8,099 bases of DNA, from assembly GCA_027335545.1 (NCBI GenBank), contig DAHWHV010000231.1, positions 1-8,099 on the forward strand, in the 5' to 3' direction. Source of the stretch: Clostridia bacterium. GTDB taxonomy: Bacteria > Bacillota_E > RBS10-35 > JAJYVN01. Numbering within the stretch: position 1 is the first letter of the stretch; each line of letters opens with the position of its first letter. Under the pieces are notes generated by a model. That model saw only the letters and a program-made list of their open reading frames with translations. It had not been told where the DNA came from and ran no database searches. The position numbers and the translations under genes are program-made. Below are positions 1-4,695 of the stretch, one piece after another.

Positions 1-221
1 GACAGGCGCCTGGCGCCGCACCGCGCGCCGGCGGATGCCCCATTCGTTTGCGTCGGGGGTACCACCTCCGGGCGCGCGGGGCAAGCGCGTGTCGACGCCC
101 GCCGCGCTCGAACCCCCCACCGGTCACCGGTCACAACCGACCCCATCGCCCGCGGCGGGCAGCGCAGAACCGACTCGCCCCGGGCCCGCTGCGGCGGAGA
201 GGCCTCAGTCCCCGGACGACC

Positions 222-259
222 GGCTGGGGCTACGGGCGGCCCCGCCCGCAGCCCCAGCC
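222..259 (-). terminator. Strong hairpin downstream of the ferredoxin gene, likely transcription end
   Basis: An inverted repeat with 18-nt arms (222-239 and 242-259) and a 2-nt nominal loop starts 8 nt after the ferredoxin stop codon. The arms pair everywhere except at 232/249. In plus-strand RNA that position would be an A-C mismatch; in minus-strand RNA it is a G-U wobble, so the stem is intact only in the transcript that comes from the ferredoxin side. No U-run follows, so this is either a U-less terminator, as is common in very GC-rich genomes, or a 3' end stabiliser. The hairpin itself is seen directly; its role is inferred. Confidence 0.65.
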
Positions 260-266
260 CACCGCC

Positions 267-506
267 CTACCGCTGCTTGAAGAAGGCCGCGTTCTTCTGC
301 GTGTACGAACGCCACTGCTCAGGGAGCTCGTCCTCGTCATAGATCGCGTTGACGGGGCAGACGGTCGCGCAGGCGCTGCAGCCGATGCACTCGTCAGGGT
401 CGATGTAGTACTGGTCCTCCCCCTCGTGGATGCAGTTGACGGGGCAGACCTCGACGCACGAGGCGTCCTTGACCCCGATGCAGGGCTCGGTGATGACGAA
501 GATCAC
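267..506 (-). CDS. 7Fe ferredoxin ([3Fe-4S][4Fe-4S])
   Basis: Small soluble electron carrier, 79 residues, in the usual length range of Bacillus schlegelii/Thermus-type 7Fe ferredoxins. The cysteine pattern is complete. C9-x7-C17-x3-C21-P and the later C50 fit Azotobacter ferredoxin I numbering shifted by one, so C9, C17 and C50 should hold the [3Fe-4S] cluster, C21, C40, C43 and C46 the [4Fe-4S] cluster, and C25 would be free. The C-terminus (LPEQWRSY then a Lys/Phe-rich end) is typical of this group. The start is GTG at 506, preceded by GGAGGAGG with about 6 nt spacing; the longer open frame upstream only shadows the regulator gene. It is the last gene of a probable unit with the Crp/Fnr and DUF2249 genes, 46 nt after the regulator stop, and is followed by a strong hairpin. 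The partner enzyme is not in the window. Family assignment is very secure. Confidence 0.95.
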   Translation of the reverse strand: MIFVITEPCIGVKDASCVEVCPVNCIHEGEDQYYIDPDECIGCSACATVCPVNAIYDEDELPEQWRSYTQKNAAFFKQR

Positions 507-523
507 ACCGCCGTCCTCCTCCC

Positions 524-546
524 GCGGGGCAACCCCGGCTCCCCGC
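524..546 (-). repeat. Short inverted repeat between regulator and ferredoxin genes
   Basis: A 6-bp inverted repeat (524-529 with 541-546, 11-nt loop) fills the gap between the regulator stop and the ferredoxin Shine-Dalgarno sequence (513-523), ending right beside the latter. It could act as a processing or stability element that adjusts ferredoxin expression relative to the regulator. It is short, and in DNA this GC-rich could arise by chance. Confidence 0.25.
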
Positions 547-552
547 AGGCGG

Positions 553-1242
553 CTACGCCTGCAGCCACTCGTCGAGCTTCGCCGGATCGACGACCAGCAG
601 CCCGTCGTCCGTCCAGCGCACGGCGCCGGTGCCGCGCAGTTGGCCCAGCGTGCGGGTGACCGTCTCGCGGGAGACGCCGGTGAGCTGGCCGAGCTCGCGG
701 TGGGTGAGGGGGAGGTTGACGGTGAAGCGTCCCTGCCCGTCCCTGGCGCCGTGTTCGCGCGCGAACTGCAGCAGCGCGGAGACCACGCGGCCGGTGGCGC
801 TGCGCAGCGCCAGGTCGTAGATGCGGCCCTGGGCCCAGGCCAGCCGGGACGCCAACTGCTGCAGCAGGGTCCAGGCCAGATCGCCATGCGCCTGGGCCAG
901 CCGCGCCAGGTCGGGATTGCGAATGCTGCCGACCGTGCTCTCCACCACGGTCTGGGCGGAGGCCGGGTAGGGCCGCCCGTCGACGAAGCACGCCAGCGCC
1001 AGGAGCCCGCCGCGCTCCAGGACCTGTAGGGTCTGCTCATGGCCGCCGGCGGTGTCGCGGAAGACGCGCACCCGGCCCGTCAGCACGAAGTGCAGGCTCT
1101 CGGCGGGTTCGCCCTCGGCGAAGACGAACATGTTGCGCCGGTAATGCCGGATGGATGTCGCCTCCGCGACCGTCCGCAGAGTTTCGGCGGAGACCGCCGC
1201 GAAGACGGACAGGTCGGCGAGCGCGTCCGGGTCGCAGGCCAA
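553..1242 (-). CDS. Crp/Fnr-family transcriptional regulator
   Basis: Two-domain regulator, 229 residues from the start used here. The N-terminal cNMP-fold sensor spans about 10-125, with the usual GEPAESLHFVLTGRVRV strand block at 44-60. The dimerisation helix is about 125-160 and the C-terminal winged HTH about 172-229. The recognition helix (SRETVTR, 191-197) matches E. coli CRP, whose Arg180, Glu181 and Arg185 read GTGA half-sites. The cAMP-contacting Glu and Arg-Ser of CRP align here with Leu81 and Pro93-Ala94, so cAMP is unlikely to be the ligand. The FNR N-terminal cysteine cluster is also absent (only C3 and C85). This leaves a DNR/NnrR-like or other redox sensor. The start is uncertain: TTG at 1242 (GAAGGGGG upstream) fits family length, while TTG at 1326 would add 28 residues and overlap the upstream gene by 31 nt. 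Predicted to bind the two operators described below and so regulate its own unit. Confidence 0.9.
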   Translation of the reverse strand: MACDPDALADLSVFAAVSAETLRTVAEATSIRHYRRNMFVFAEGEPAESLHFVLTGRVRVFRDTAGGHEQTLQVLERGGLLALACFVDGRPYPASAQTVVESTVGSIRNPDLARLAQAHGDLAWTLLQQLASRLAWAQGRIYDLALRSATGRVVSALLQFAREHGARDGQGRFTVNLPLTHRELGQLTGVSRETVTRTLGQLRGTGAVRWTDDGLLVVDPAKLDEWLQA

Positions 1243-1295
1243 GGGCGGCGCACCCCCTTCTCTGTCCGGGGCCGACCACGCTGGCGGCCCGAGAT

Positions 1296-1832
1296 CTACG
1301 ACCGGGGTTCGAAGCGGACCTCCCAATCCCCGCCGCCGATTTCGCGGCAGCGGTGGCTGAAGCCGCGACCCTCCAGGACTCCCAGCAGCGGCACCGGCTC
1401 GAACGTGGCGTAGAGGACCAGCGCTTGGCCCGGCGTGAGGCCGTCGACCGCCTGCATGATCCGGGCGAAGGGCTCCCGCCCGGCCCGCAGATCCTCGCGC
1501 ACATCCAAGGTGACCGGCAATGTCGCCGGCTCCGCGGGCTCACCCGCGCGCGCCCCCGTTTCCGGGCGGGCCGGCCCGTCCCCGGCGGACGCCGCCGCCA
1601 GCTTGCCGATGCGCACCCGCCAGACCTCAGGCCCGCTCTCCACGTAGTCCCAGTCGAACTCCCCGGGGTGCTCGGCCGCGAACTCGTAGCGCAGATGCCT
1701 CGGGTCGTGGTCGTTGATGAGCAGCAGCGCGGTCCCCGGCGCCAGGGCGCTGAAGGCAGCGTGGATGCGGGCGTGCTTCTCCCTGGGGGGCAGCGGGCGG
1801 ACATCCAGCGTCGTCGCGACGGGCTCGGCCAC
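1296..1832 (-). CDS. Tandem DUF2249 domain protein (first copy)
   Basis: A 178-residue soluble protein made of two DUF2249 domains, a small alpha/beta fold related to TusA/SirA. Domain 1 (about 8-77) carries LDVRPLPP, then INDHDPRHLRYEF and a closing WRVRIG. Domain 2 (about 107-175) carries LDVREDL, then YATFEPVPLL, a GFSH turn and GGDWEVRF. A Pro/Ala/Glu-rich linker of about 30 residues joins them. No catalytic cysteine motif is present. DUF2249 proteins have no settled biochemical role; from memory they often sit near denitrification, hemerythrin or Fe-S genes. The start is GTG at 1832, with AGGGGG 7 nt upstream; an out-of-frame ATG just before it gives no family match. It is the first gene of the DUF2249-regulator-ferredoxin unit, with its own promoter and operator upstream. 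Domain assignment is secure, function unknown. Confidence 0.9.
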   Translation of the reverse strand: MAEPVATTLDVRPLPPREKHARIHAAFSALAPGTALLLINDHDPRHLRYEFAAEHPGEFDWDYVESGPEVWRVRIGKLAAASAGDGPARPETGARAGEPAEPATLPVTLDVREDLRAGREPFARIMQAVDGLTPGQALVLYATFEPVPLLGVLEGRGFSHRCREIGGGDWEVRFEPRS

Positions 1833-1858
1833 GATCCATCCCCCTTTTGGTCTCGGTT

Positions 1859-1881
1859 GAGCCGCCGGGCACCGGCGGCTC
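1859..1881 (-). repeat. Perfect 10-bp hairpin in the leader of the first DUF2249 gene
   Basis: Arms 1859-1868 and 1872-1881 pair perfectly around a 3-nt loop. If transcription starts near 1895, the hairpin lies in the 5' leader, after about 14 nt and upstream of the Shine-Dalgarno site at about 1840-1845. It could stabilise the mRNA or affect translation. It could equally end transcripts arriving from the upstream DUF2249 gene, but no U-run follows. Confidence 0.5.
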
Positions 1882-1901
1882 GGGGCGCAGGCGTCGGTCC
1901 C

Positions 1902-1907
1902 AGCGTA
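1902..1907 (-). promoter_or_regulatory. -10-like element TACGCT of the DUF2249-regulator-ferredoxin unit
   Basis: The hexamer TACGCT, read on the minus strand within CGTTACGCTGG, begins 22 nt downstream of the inverted repeat at 1930-1943. The DUF59 promoter has the same hexamer at the same distance within CGCTACGCTGG. The implied start of transcription is near 1895. No good -35 hexamer is present, as expected where an activator takes over that position. Confidence 0.6.
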
Positions 1908-1929
1908 ACGCCGGGCCCGGGCCCGGCCT

Positions 1930-1943
1930 GTGACGCAGGTCAC
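1930..1943 (-). promoter_or_regulatory. Crp/Fnr-type operator, copy 1
   Basis: The inverted repeat GTGAC-N4-GTCAC (equivalently GTGA-N6-TCAC, the geometry of CRP sites) centres at 1936.5, about -41.5 from the inferred start site. It overlaps the stop codon of the upstream DUF2249 gene (1940-1942). The recognition helix of the nearby regulator fits GTGA. An identical 14-mer on the plus strand lies at 2723-2736, which argues against chance. Binding by this particular regulator is inferred. Confidence 0.7.
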
Positions 1944-2557
1944 CGCGCGTGCCCTGGGTCGCCCGACGGCCGATCCGACGCGGTGAGGGGGGCGCCAACG
2001 TCGCCCGCCGCCTCTCGCCAGACCCGCACAAAGGCGGAACCGTCCGGTCCATCCACGGTCTGGTAGTGGTAGCCCCGCTCCTCCAGGTGCGGATAGAGGA
2101 AGAGCGGCCGCCGGTCGTTGTGGATCTCCAGCACCTCGCCGACGGGCAGGTGGCCCAGCGCCCCAAAGGTGCGCACCATCGGTTCGGGCGGCTCCAGACC
2201 CCGATTGTCCAGGCGCGTCCACCGCGCCTCCCCTTGAGGCGGCGCGACTCCGTTGCCGAGAGGCGGCTGGCGGTCGCCACTGGGCCGCGCGCGTTCCGCC
2301 GGCGGCCGGTCCCCGCGCCCGCGGCGGCGGAAGCGCACCTCCCAGTCCCCGCCCGGAAGTGGCCTGGCCTCGTGCGCGAAGCCGCGCAAGGCCGCCAGCC
2401 GGTAGAGGGGGACGGGCTCGAACGTCGCTAGCAGCAGCAGGTCCTGGCCCCGGGCCACCACCTGCAGCGCCTGCAGGATGCGGCGCAACGGCTGCCGCCC
2501 TCGGCGCAGGTCCTCGCGCACGTCGACCACCATCGGCGCTCCACGCCCGTCGGGCAT
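1940..2557 (-). CDS. Tandem DUF2249 domain protein (second copy, TusA-like C-terminal domain)
   Basis: A 205-residue protein with two DUF2249-type domains. The first (about 9-77: VDVREDL, LATFEPVPLY, GFAHEARPL, GGDWEVRF) is a close relative of domain 2 in the neighbouring DUF2249 protein and implies duplication. The second (about 113-182) reads LDNRGLEPPEP, then LPVGEVLEIHNDRRPLFLY and GYHY. It resembles the TusA signature RGL-x-C-P-x-P, but the sulfur-carrying Cys is replaced by Pro, so persulfide transfer by that residue is excluded. A Pro/Arg/Gly-rich linker (78-112) separates them, and a tail without clear fold follows from about 183. ATG at 2557 is chosen because the G-run lies 6 nt before it; ATG at 2563 would touch the run directly. 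Divergent from the DUF59 gene. Function unknown, probably linked to Fe-S or nitrosative stress physiology by context. Confidence 0.85.
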   Translation of the reverse strand: MPDGRGAPMVVDVREDLRRGRQPLRRILQALQVVARGQDLLLLATFEPVPLYRLAALRGFAHEARPLPGGDWEVRFRRRGRGDRPPAERARPSGDRQPPLGNGVAPPQGEARWTRLDNRGLEPPEPMVRTFGALGHLPVGEVLEIHNDRRPLFLYPHLEERGYHYQTVDGPDGSAFVRVWREAAGDVGAPLTASDRPSGDPGHAR

Positions 2558-2672
2558 CGCCATCCCCCCGTCACACCGCACCTGCCAGGGCGCGCCCCGC
2601 AACCCGACCGCCACCGGAGCCCCGGGCGGCCGACGCGCGCCCTCGGCCCTTGCGGTTCGGCCATCGTGGGGT

Positions 2673-2678
2673 AGCATA
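2673..2678 (-). promoter_or_regulatory. Possible -10 element for the second DUF2249 gene
   Basis: TATGCT on the minus strand is the best -10-like hexamer in the divergent intergenic region facing the DUF2249 gene. It puts a start near 2666 and the operator at 2722-2737 near -63.5, close to but not exactly the class I activator position of -61.5. A degenerate half-matched site (GTGCG-N4-GTCAC, 2693-2706) lies between them. No convincing -35 is seen, so this is tentative. Confidence 0.3.
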
Positions 2679-2721
2679 GCCGGACGGCTGGCGTGCGGCC
2701 GGTCACAGGATACAGGGGGTT

Positions 2722-2737
2722 GGTGACGCAGGTCACC
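2722..2737 (+). promoter_or_regulatory. Crp/Fnr-type operator, copy 2, in the divergent promoter region
   Basis: A perfect 6+4+6 inverted repeat, GGTGAC-GCAG-GTCACC. Its centre, 2729.5, is about -41.5 from the inferred DUF59 start of transcription, the usual place for a class II Crp/Fnr activator. Its core is identical to the operator at 1930-1943. Lying between two divergent genes, it could serve both the DUF59 gene and the second DUF2249 gene. Confidence 0.75.
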
Positions 2738-2758
2738 CCGCCGCGCGGCGCCGGCCGC

Positions 2759-2764
2759 TACGCT
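2759..2764 (+). promoter_or_regulatory. -10-like element TACGCT of the DUF59 gene
   Basis: TACGCT starts 22 nt after the GTCAC half-site, exactly as in the promoter of the first DUF2249 gene. It implies a start near 2771 and a leader of about 44 nt. No -35 hexamer is visible at the expected place, in keeping with activator dependence. Confidence 0.6.
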
Positions 2765-2814
2765 GGTGGCGGCGGGCGCCCTCCGGGGAGTCACGCCGGT
2801 GGTGCGGGTGGGGG

Positions 2815-3234
2815 ATGGTGCGCGTGGCCCATGCAGCCGGACACGCAGCGGAAGACGAGGCCGAATACCAAGTCGGACACGAGGCCGGGCACGAGGCCGA
2901 AGCCGCGCCGGGCGCCGGCGGCCTCGCCGACGAGGGGGCGGTGCTCGCGGCGCTGCGCGGCGTGATCGACCCGGAGATCGGCCTGAACATCGTAGACCTG
3001 GGGCTGATCTACGACCTGGGTGTCCGTCCGGGCGGCGGCGTGACGATCGAGATGACGCTGACCACACCCGGCTGCCCGCTGCACGCGGCGATCAACGACG
3101 CCGTGCACCGGGCGCTGGAGCCCGTGCCGGGCGTCACCGGCGTGGAGTTGCAGCTGGTCTGGCTGCCTCCCTGGACGCCGGAGATGATCACCCCGGCCGG
3201 GCGCCGCGCCCTGGGCTGGCCCGAGGAGGACTGA
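2815..3234 (+). CDS. DUF59/MIP18-family Fe-S cluster assembly factor with repeat N-terminus
   Basis: A 139-residue protein. The conserved DUF59 domain fills about 37-136, with VIDPEIGLNIVDLGLIYD (50-67), TLTTPGCPLH containing the family Cys87, a GV-x-GVELQLVWLPPWTPEMI block, and a final GRRALGW. Relatives (SufT, PaaD, MIP18 group) help mature or repair [Fe-S] proteins in the cytoplasm, with the Cys implicated in cluster handling. Residues 4-31 are an added Ala/Glu/His-rich stretch of seven tetrapeptide units. The start is uncertain: ATG 2815 directly abuts a G-run (GGGTGGGGG), while GTG at 2824 would have better spacing and would trim the first three residues. It is divergent from a DUF2249 gene and shares its operator region. 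Its stop overlaps an ATG (TGATG) of a short downstream frame, so it may be co-transcribed with the glycosylase gene. Family secure, client proteins unknown. Confidence 0.9.
   Translation: MVRVAHAAGHAAEDEAEYQVGHEAGHEAEAAPGAGGLADEGAVLAALRGVIDPEIGLNIVDLGLIYDLGVRPGGGVTIEMTLTTPGCPLHAAINDAVHRALEPVPGVTGVELQLVWLPPWTPEMITPAGRRALGWPEED
2824..2907 (+). repeat. Degenerate 12-bp tandem repeat (seven units) inside the DUF59 gene
   Basis: Seven in-frame 12-bp units with consensus near GCCGGACACGAG encode VAHA, AGHA, AEDE, AEYQ, VGHE, AGHE and AEAA. Units 4 and 5 (2872-2895) differ at only two bases; the outer ones are more diverged. Histidine takes the third position in four units (H6, H10, H22, H26). This looks like slippage or duplication that extended the protein N-terminus. 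Confidence 0.75.
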
Positions 3235-3375
3235 TGCGCTCGGCGCGGACACGGCCCGGCCCCTTGGCCCTGCTGGCCGCCACGCCTGCCGCAAAGCGCG
3301 GGCAGGCCCGGGCCCTGCGGCGTCGCTCCGCGGCCGGAGCCCCGCCCCGCTGCGGGGGCCTTGGCGGGATGCCGG

Positions 3376-4491
3376 GTGGCTGAAGGGGCGGCGCAGGGGC
3401 TGAGGCTGGTCTCCGCGCCGGACCACCGCCTCCAGGGGCAACTGAGGTTCCTGCAGGCCTTTCCCGCCTACACCACGACGGGCACGGCCAGCGACCTTAC
3501 ACTCTGGTATCACGGTGGTCGGGGGGCGGCATCGCTGACCCTGCACGCGGTACCCGGAGGCGTGACCGCCTACGGAGACGCCTCCATTGCCCGACACGTC
3601 CTGCACGCGGGCGCCGGCCCGCTGCTGCCGCCCGCGGACCTGCCCGCGAATCCCGCCGCGCATCGCTGGCTGCACGGAACGTATGGGGGCATCCGGCCCG
3701 TGCAGTTCGCCGCCGCCTTCGAGGGGATGGCCTGGACCATCCTCGGACAGCAGATCACGCTGTCGTTCGCGGCACAGCTCAAGGACCGCCTCGCCCGGCA
3801 CTACGGCCCGGAGGTGGCCGGTCCCGCGGGGCCCGTCTGGGTCTTCCCTGGCCCGGACGGGCTCGCCCGGGCCTCGGTCGAAGACCTGCGCCGCCTGCAG
3901 TTGAGCCGGCAGAAGGCGGAGGCCCTGCTGGGGCTGGCCCGTGCCCTCACCTCCGGTGGCTGGACGCCGGAGCAGGCCTTCGGGCAGCCGACGGCGGAGG
4001 CCGTCGCCGAGCTGTGCCGGTTTCGGGGCGTGGGCCGCTGGACGGCGGAGTACATCCTGCTGCGTGTGGCCGGCTACCCCGACGTCCTCCCCGCGGGTGA
4101 TGTCGGCCTGCAGCGCGCGTGGGCGCGCCTGAACGGCCTGCCGGGGCGCTGCGACGAGCAGGCGCTGCAGGAGGCGGGTCTGGCCTGGGCCGGGTGGCGC
4201 AGCGACTTCGCCTTCTCCCTCTGGCTGGACAACTGGGCCGCCCGCGAGCGTGCCGCCGGGCCCGCCGCCAGGGGCCGGCCGCTCGGGCCGGCGGTCCCGC
4301 CTTGCCCCCTGGGGCGCGCCGACCCCACGGCCGGGAACGCAAACGCTCGCAGCGCTATCGGCTCATCCGTTACATCGCCATCTTTGCGCCGTGGGCGCCG
4401 ATCGCGATGGGATCGGAGATGTGAACCGATTGCTGCGAGCGCCCCTAGCATCACCGCCGGCGCGCGCGGCTATGCACCGGCTGGAGCCTGA
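3376..4491 (+). CDS. DNA-3-methyladenine glycosylase, AlkA-type (HhH-GPD)
   Basis: Base-excision repair enzyme that removes alkylated bases such as 3-methyladenine. Numbered from GTG 3376 (371 residues), the N-terminal AlkA beta domain is about 10-95. The helical core begins with FEGMAWTILGQQI (115-127). The helix-hairpin-helix is CRFRGVGRWTAEYILLRV (214-231), and Asp242 in LPAGDVGLQRAW matches catalytic Asp238 of E. coli AlkA. WAGWRSDFAFSLWLDNW (271-287) corresponds to the end of the fold. Residues from about 295 to 371 are a Gly/Ala/Arg/Pro-rich tail with no family counterpart, read through an inverted-repeat structure, so the native C-terminus may have been altered. TTG 3361 is an alternative start; neither has a good ribosome site, and translation may be coupled to the short frame ending at 3383. 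Downstream of the Fe-S factor in the same direction. Family secure, both ends uncertain. Confidence 0.88.
   Translation: MAEGAAQGLRLVSAPDHRLQGQLRFLQAFPAYTTTGTASDLTLWYHGGRGAASLTLHAVPGGVTAYGDASIARHVLHAGAGPLLPPADLPANPAAHRWLHGTYGGIRPVQFAAAFEGMAWTILGQQITLSFAAQLKDRLARHYGPEVAGPAGPVWVFPGPDGLARASVEDLRRLQLSRQKAEALLGLARALTSGGWTPEQAFGQPTAEAVAELCRFRGVGRWTAEYILLRVAGYPDVLPAGDVGLQRAWARLNGLPGRCDEQALQEAGLAWAGWRSDFAFSLWLDNWAARERAAGPAARGRPLGPAVPPCPLGRADPTAGNANARSAIGSSVTSPSLRRGRRSRWDRRCEPIAASAPSITAGARGYAPAGA
4344..4441. repeat. 98-nt nested inverted repeat (structured RNA or palindromic insertion)
   Basis: Arms pair in register from outside inward: 4344-4353 with 4432-4441 (10 bp, perfect), 4357-4361 with 4426-4430 (5 bp), 4364-4367 with 4418-4421 (4 bp), 4373-4378 with 4404-4409 (6 bp) and 4386-4390 with 4394-4398 (5 bp, loop GTG). 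About 30 base pairs result in one long imperfect hairpin. Its base composition is visibly less GC-rich than the surroundings. It lies wholly in the unconserved tail of the glycosylase frame. It could be a small RNA, a MITE/REP-like element or a large 3' hairpin. I do not recognise a known family. Confidence 0.6.
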
Positions 4492-4570
4492 TCCGCTCGC
4501 CACGGGTGTGGCGGCGTAGAGGGTGGGCCGGGTGCTCCGAATTCGACAGGCGGCGCCGCTCCGCCCGGCA

Positions 4571-4605
4571 GGGGCCGGGGAGGGCCGAGCGCGCGCTCCG
4601 GCCCC
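4571..4605. terminator. GC-rich hairpin between convergent genes
   Basis: Arms 4571-4578 and 4598-4605 (8 bp, perfect) enclose a 12-bp self-complementary sequence GAGCGCGCGCTC (4587-4598). It lies between the ends of the plus-strand glycosylase gene and the minus-strand leuD gene, where a bidirectional transcription stop is expected. It lacks a U-run on either strand. Confidence 0.35.
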
Positions 4606-4674
4606 CCGCGCCGCGGTTCCCCGCCCCGGGCCCAGTCCCTCGCCCCCGCCGCACCCCGTGTGTGTCCCCCCGGC

Positions 4675-4688
4675 CCGGCCTCGGCCGG
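4675..4688 (-). terminator. Short hairpin just after leuD
   Basis: A 6-bp inverted repeat (CCGGCC/GGCCGG, nominal 2-nt gap) starts 7 nt after the leuD stop codon. It is a possible transcription end signal or 3' stabiliser for the leu transcript. It is short and GC-only, so confidence is low. Confidence 0.25.
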
Positions 4689-4695
4689 CGGCCGC

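Noticed and set aside
95..130. GTTCGA-like sequence on the minus strand reminiscent of a tRNA T-loop
   Set aside because: The flanking bases do not form a T stem, and no acceptor, D or anticodon arms can be fitted.
119..134. Tandem ACCGGTC repeat containing two GGTCAC half-sites downstream of the ferredoxin gene
   Set aside because: The half-sites are in direct, not inverted, orientation, and no gene starts nearby, so it is not a Crp/Fnr operator of the type found at 1930 and 2722.
1155..2066. 303-codon plus-strand open frame over the regulator and first DUF2249 genes
   Set aside because: It is antisense to clear family members, is Arg/Pro/Ala-rich and has no motif.
2708..2713. TATCCT on the minus strand as an alternative -10 for the second DUF2249 gene
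   Set aside because: It would place the operator centre near -28, on top of the polymerase site, and there is no supporting -35. TATGCT at 2673-2678 fits better, though still weakly.
2791..3801. Long minus-strand open frame across the DUF59 and glycosylase genes
   Set aside because: It is a shadow frame in GC-rich DNA. Its GLV/DLVF-type repeats are just the reverse reading of the 12-bp tandem repeat in the DUF59 gene.
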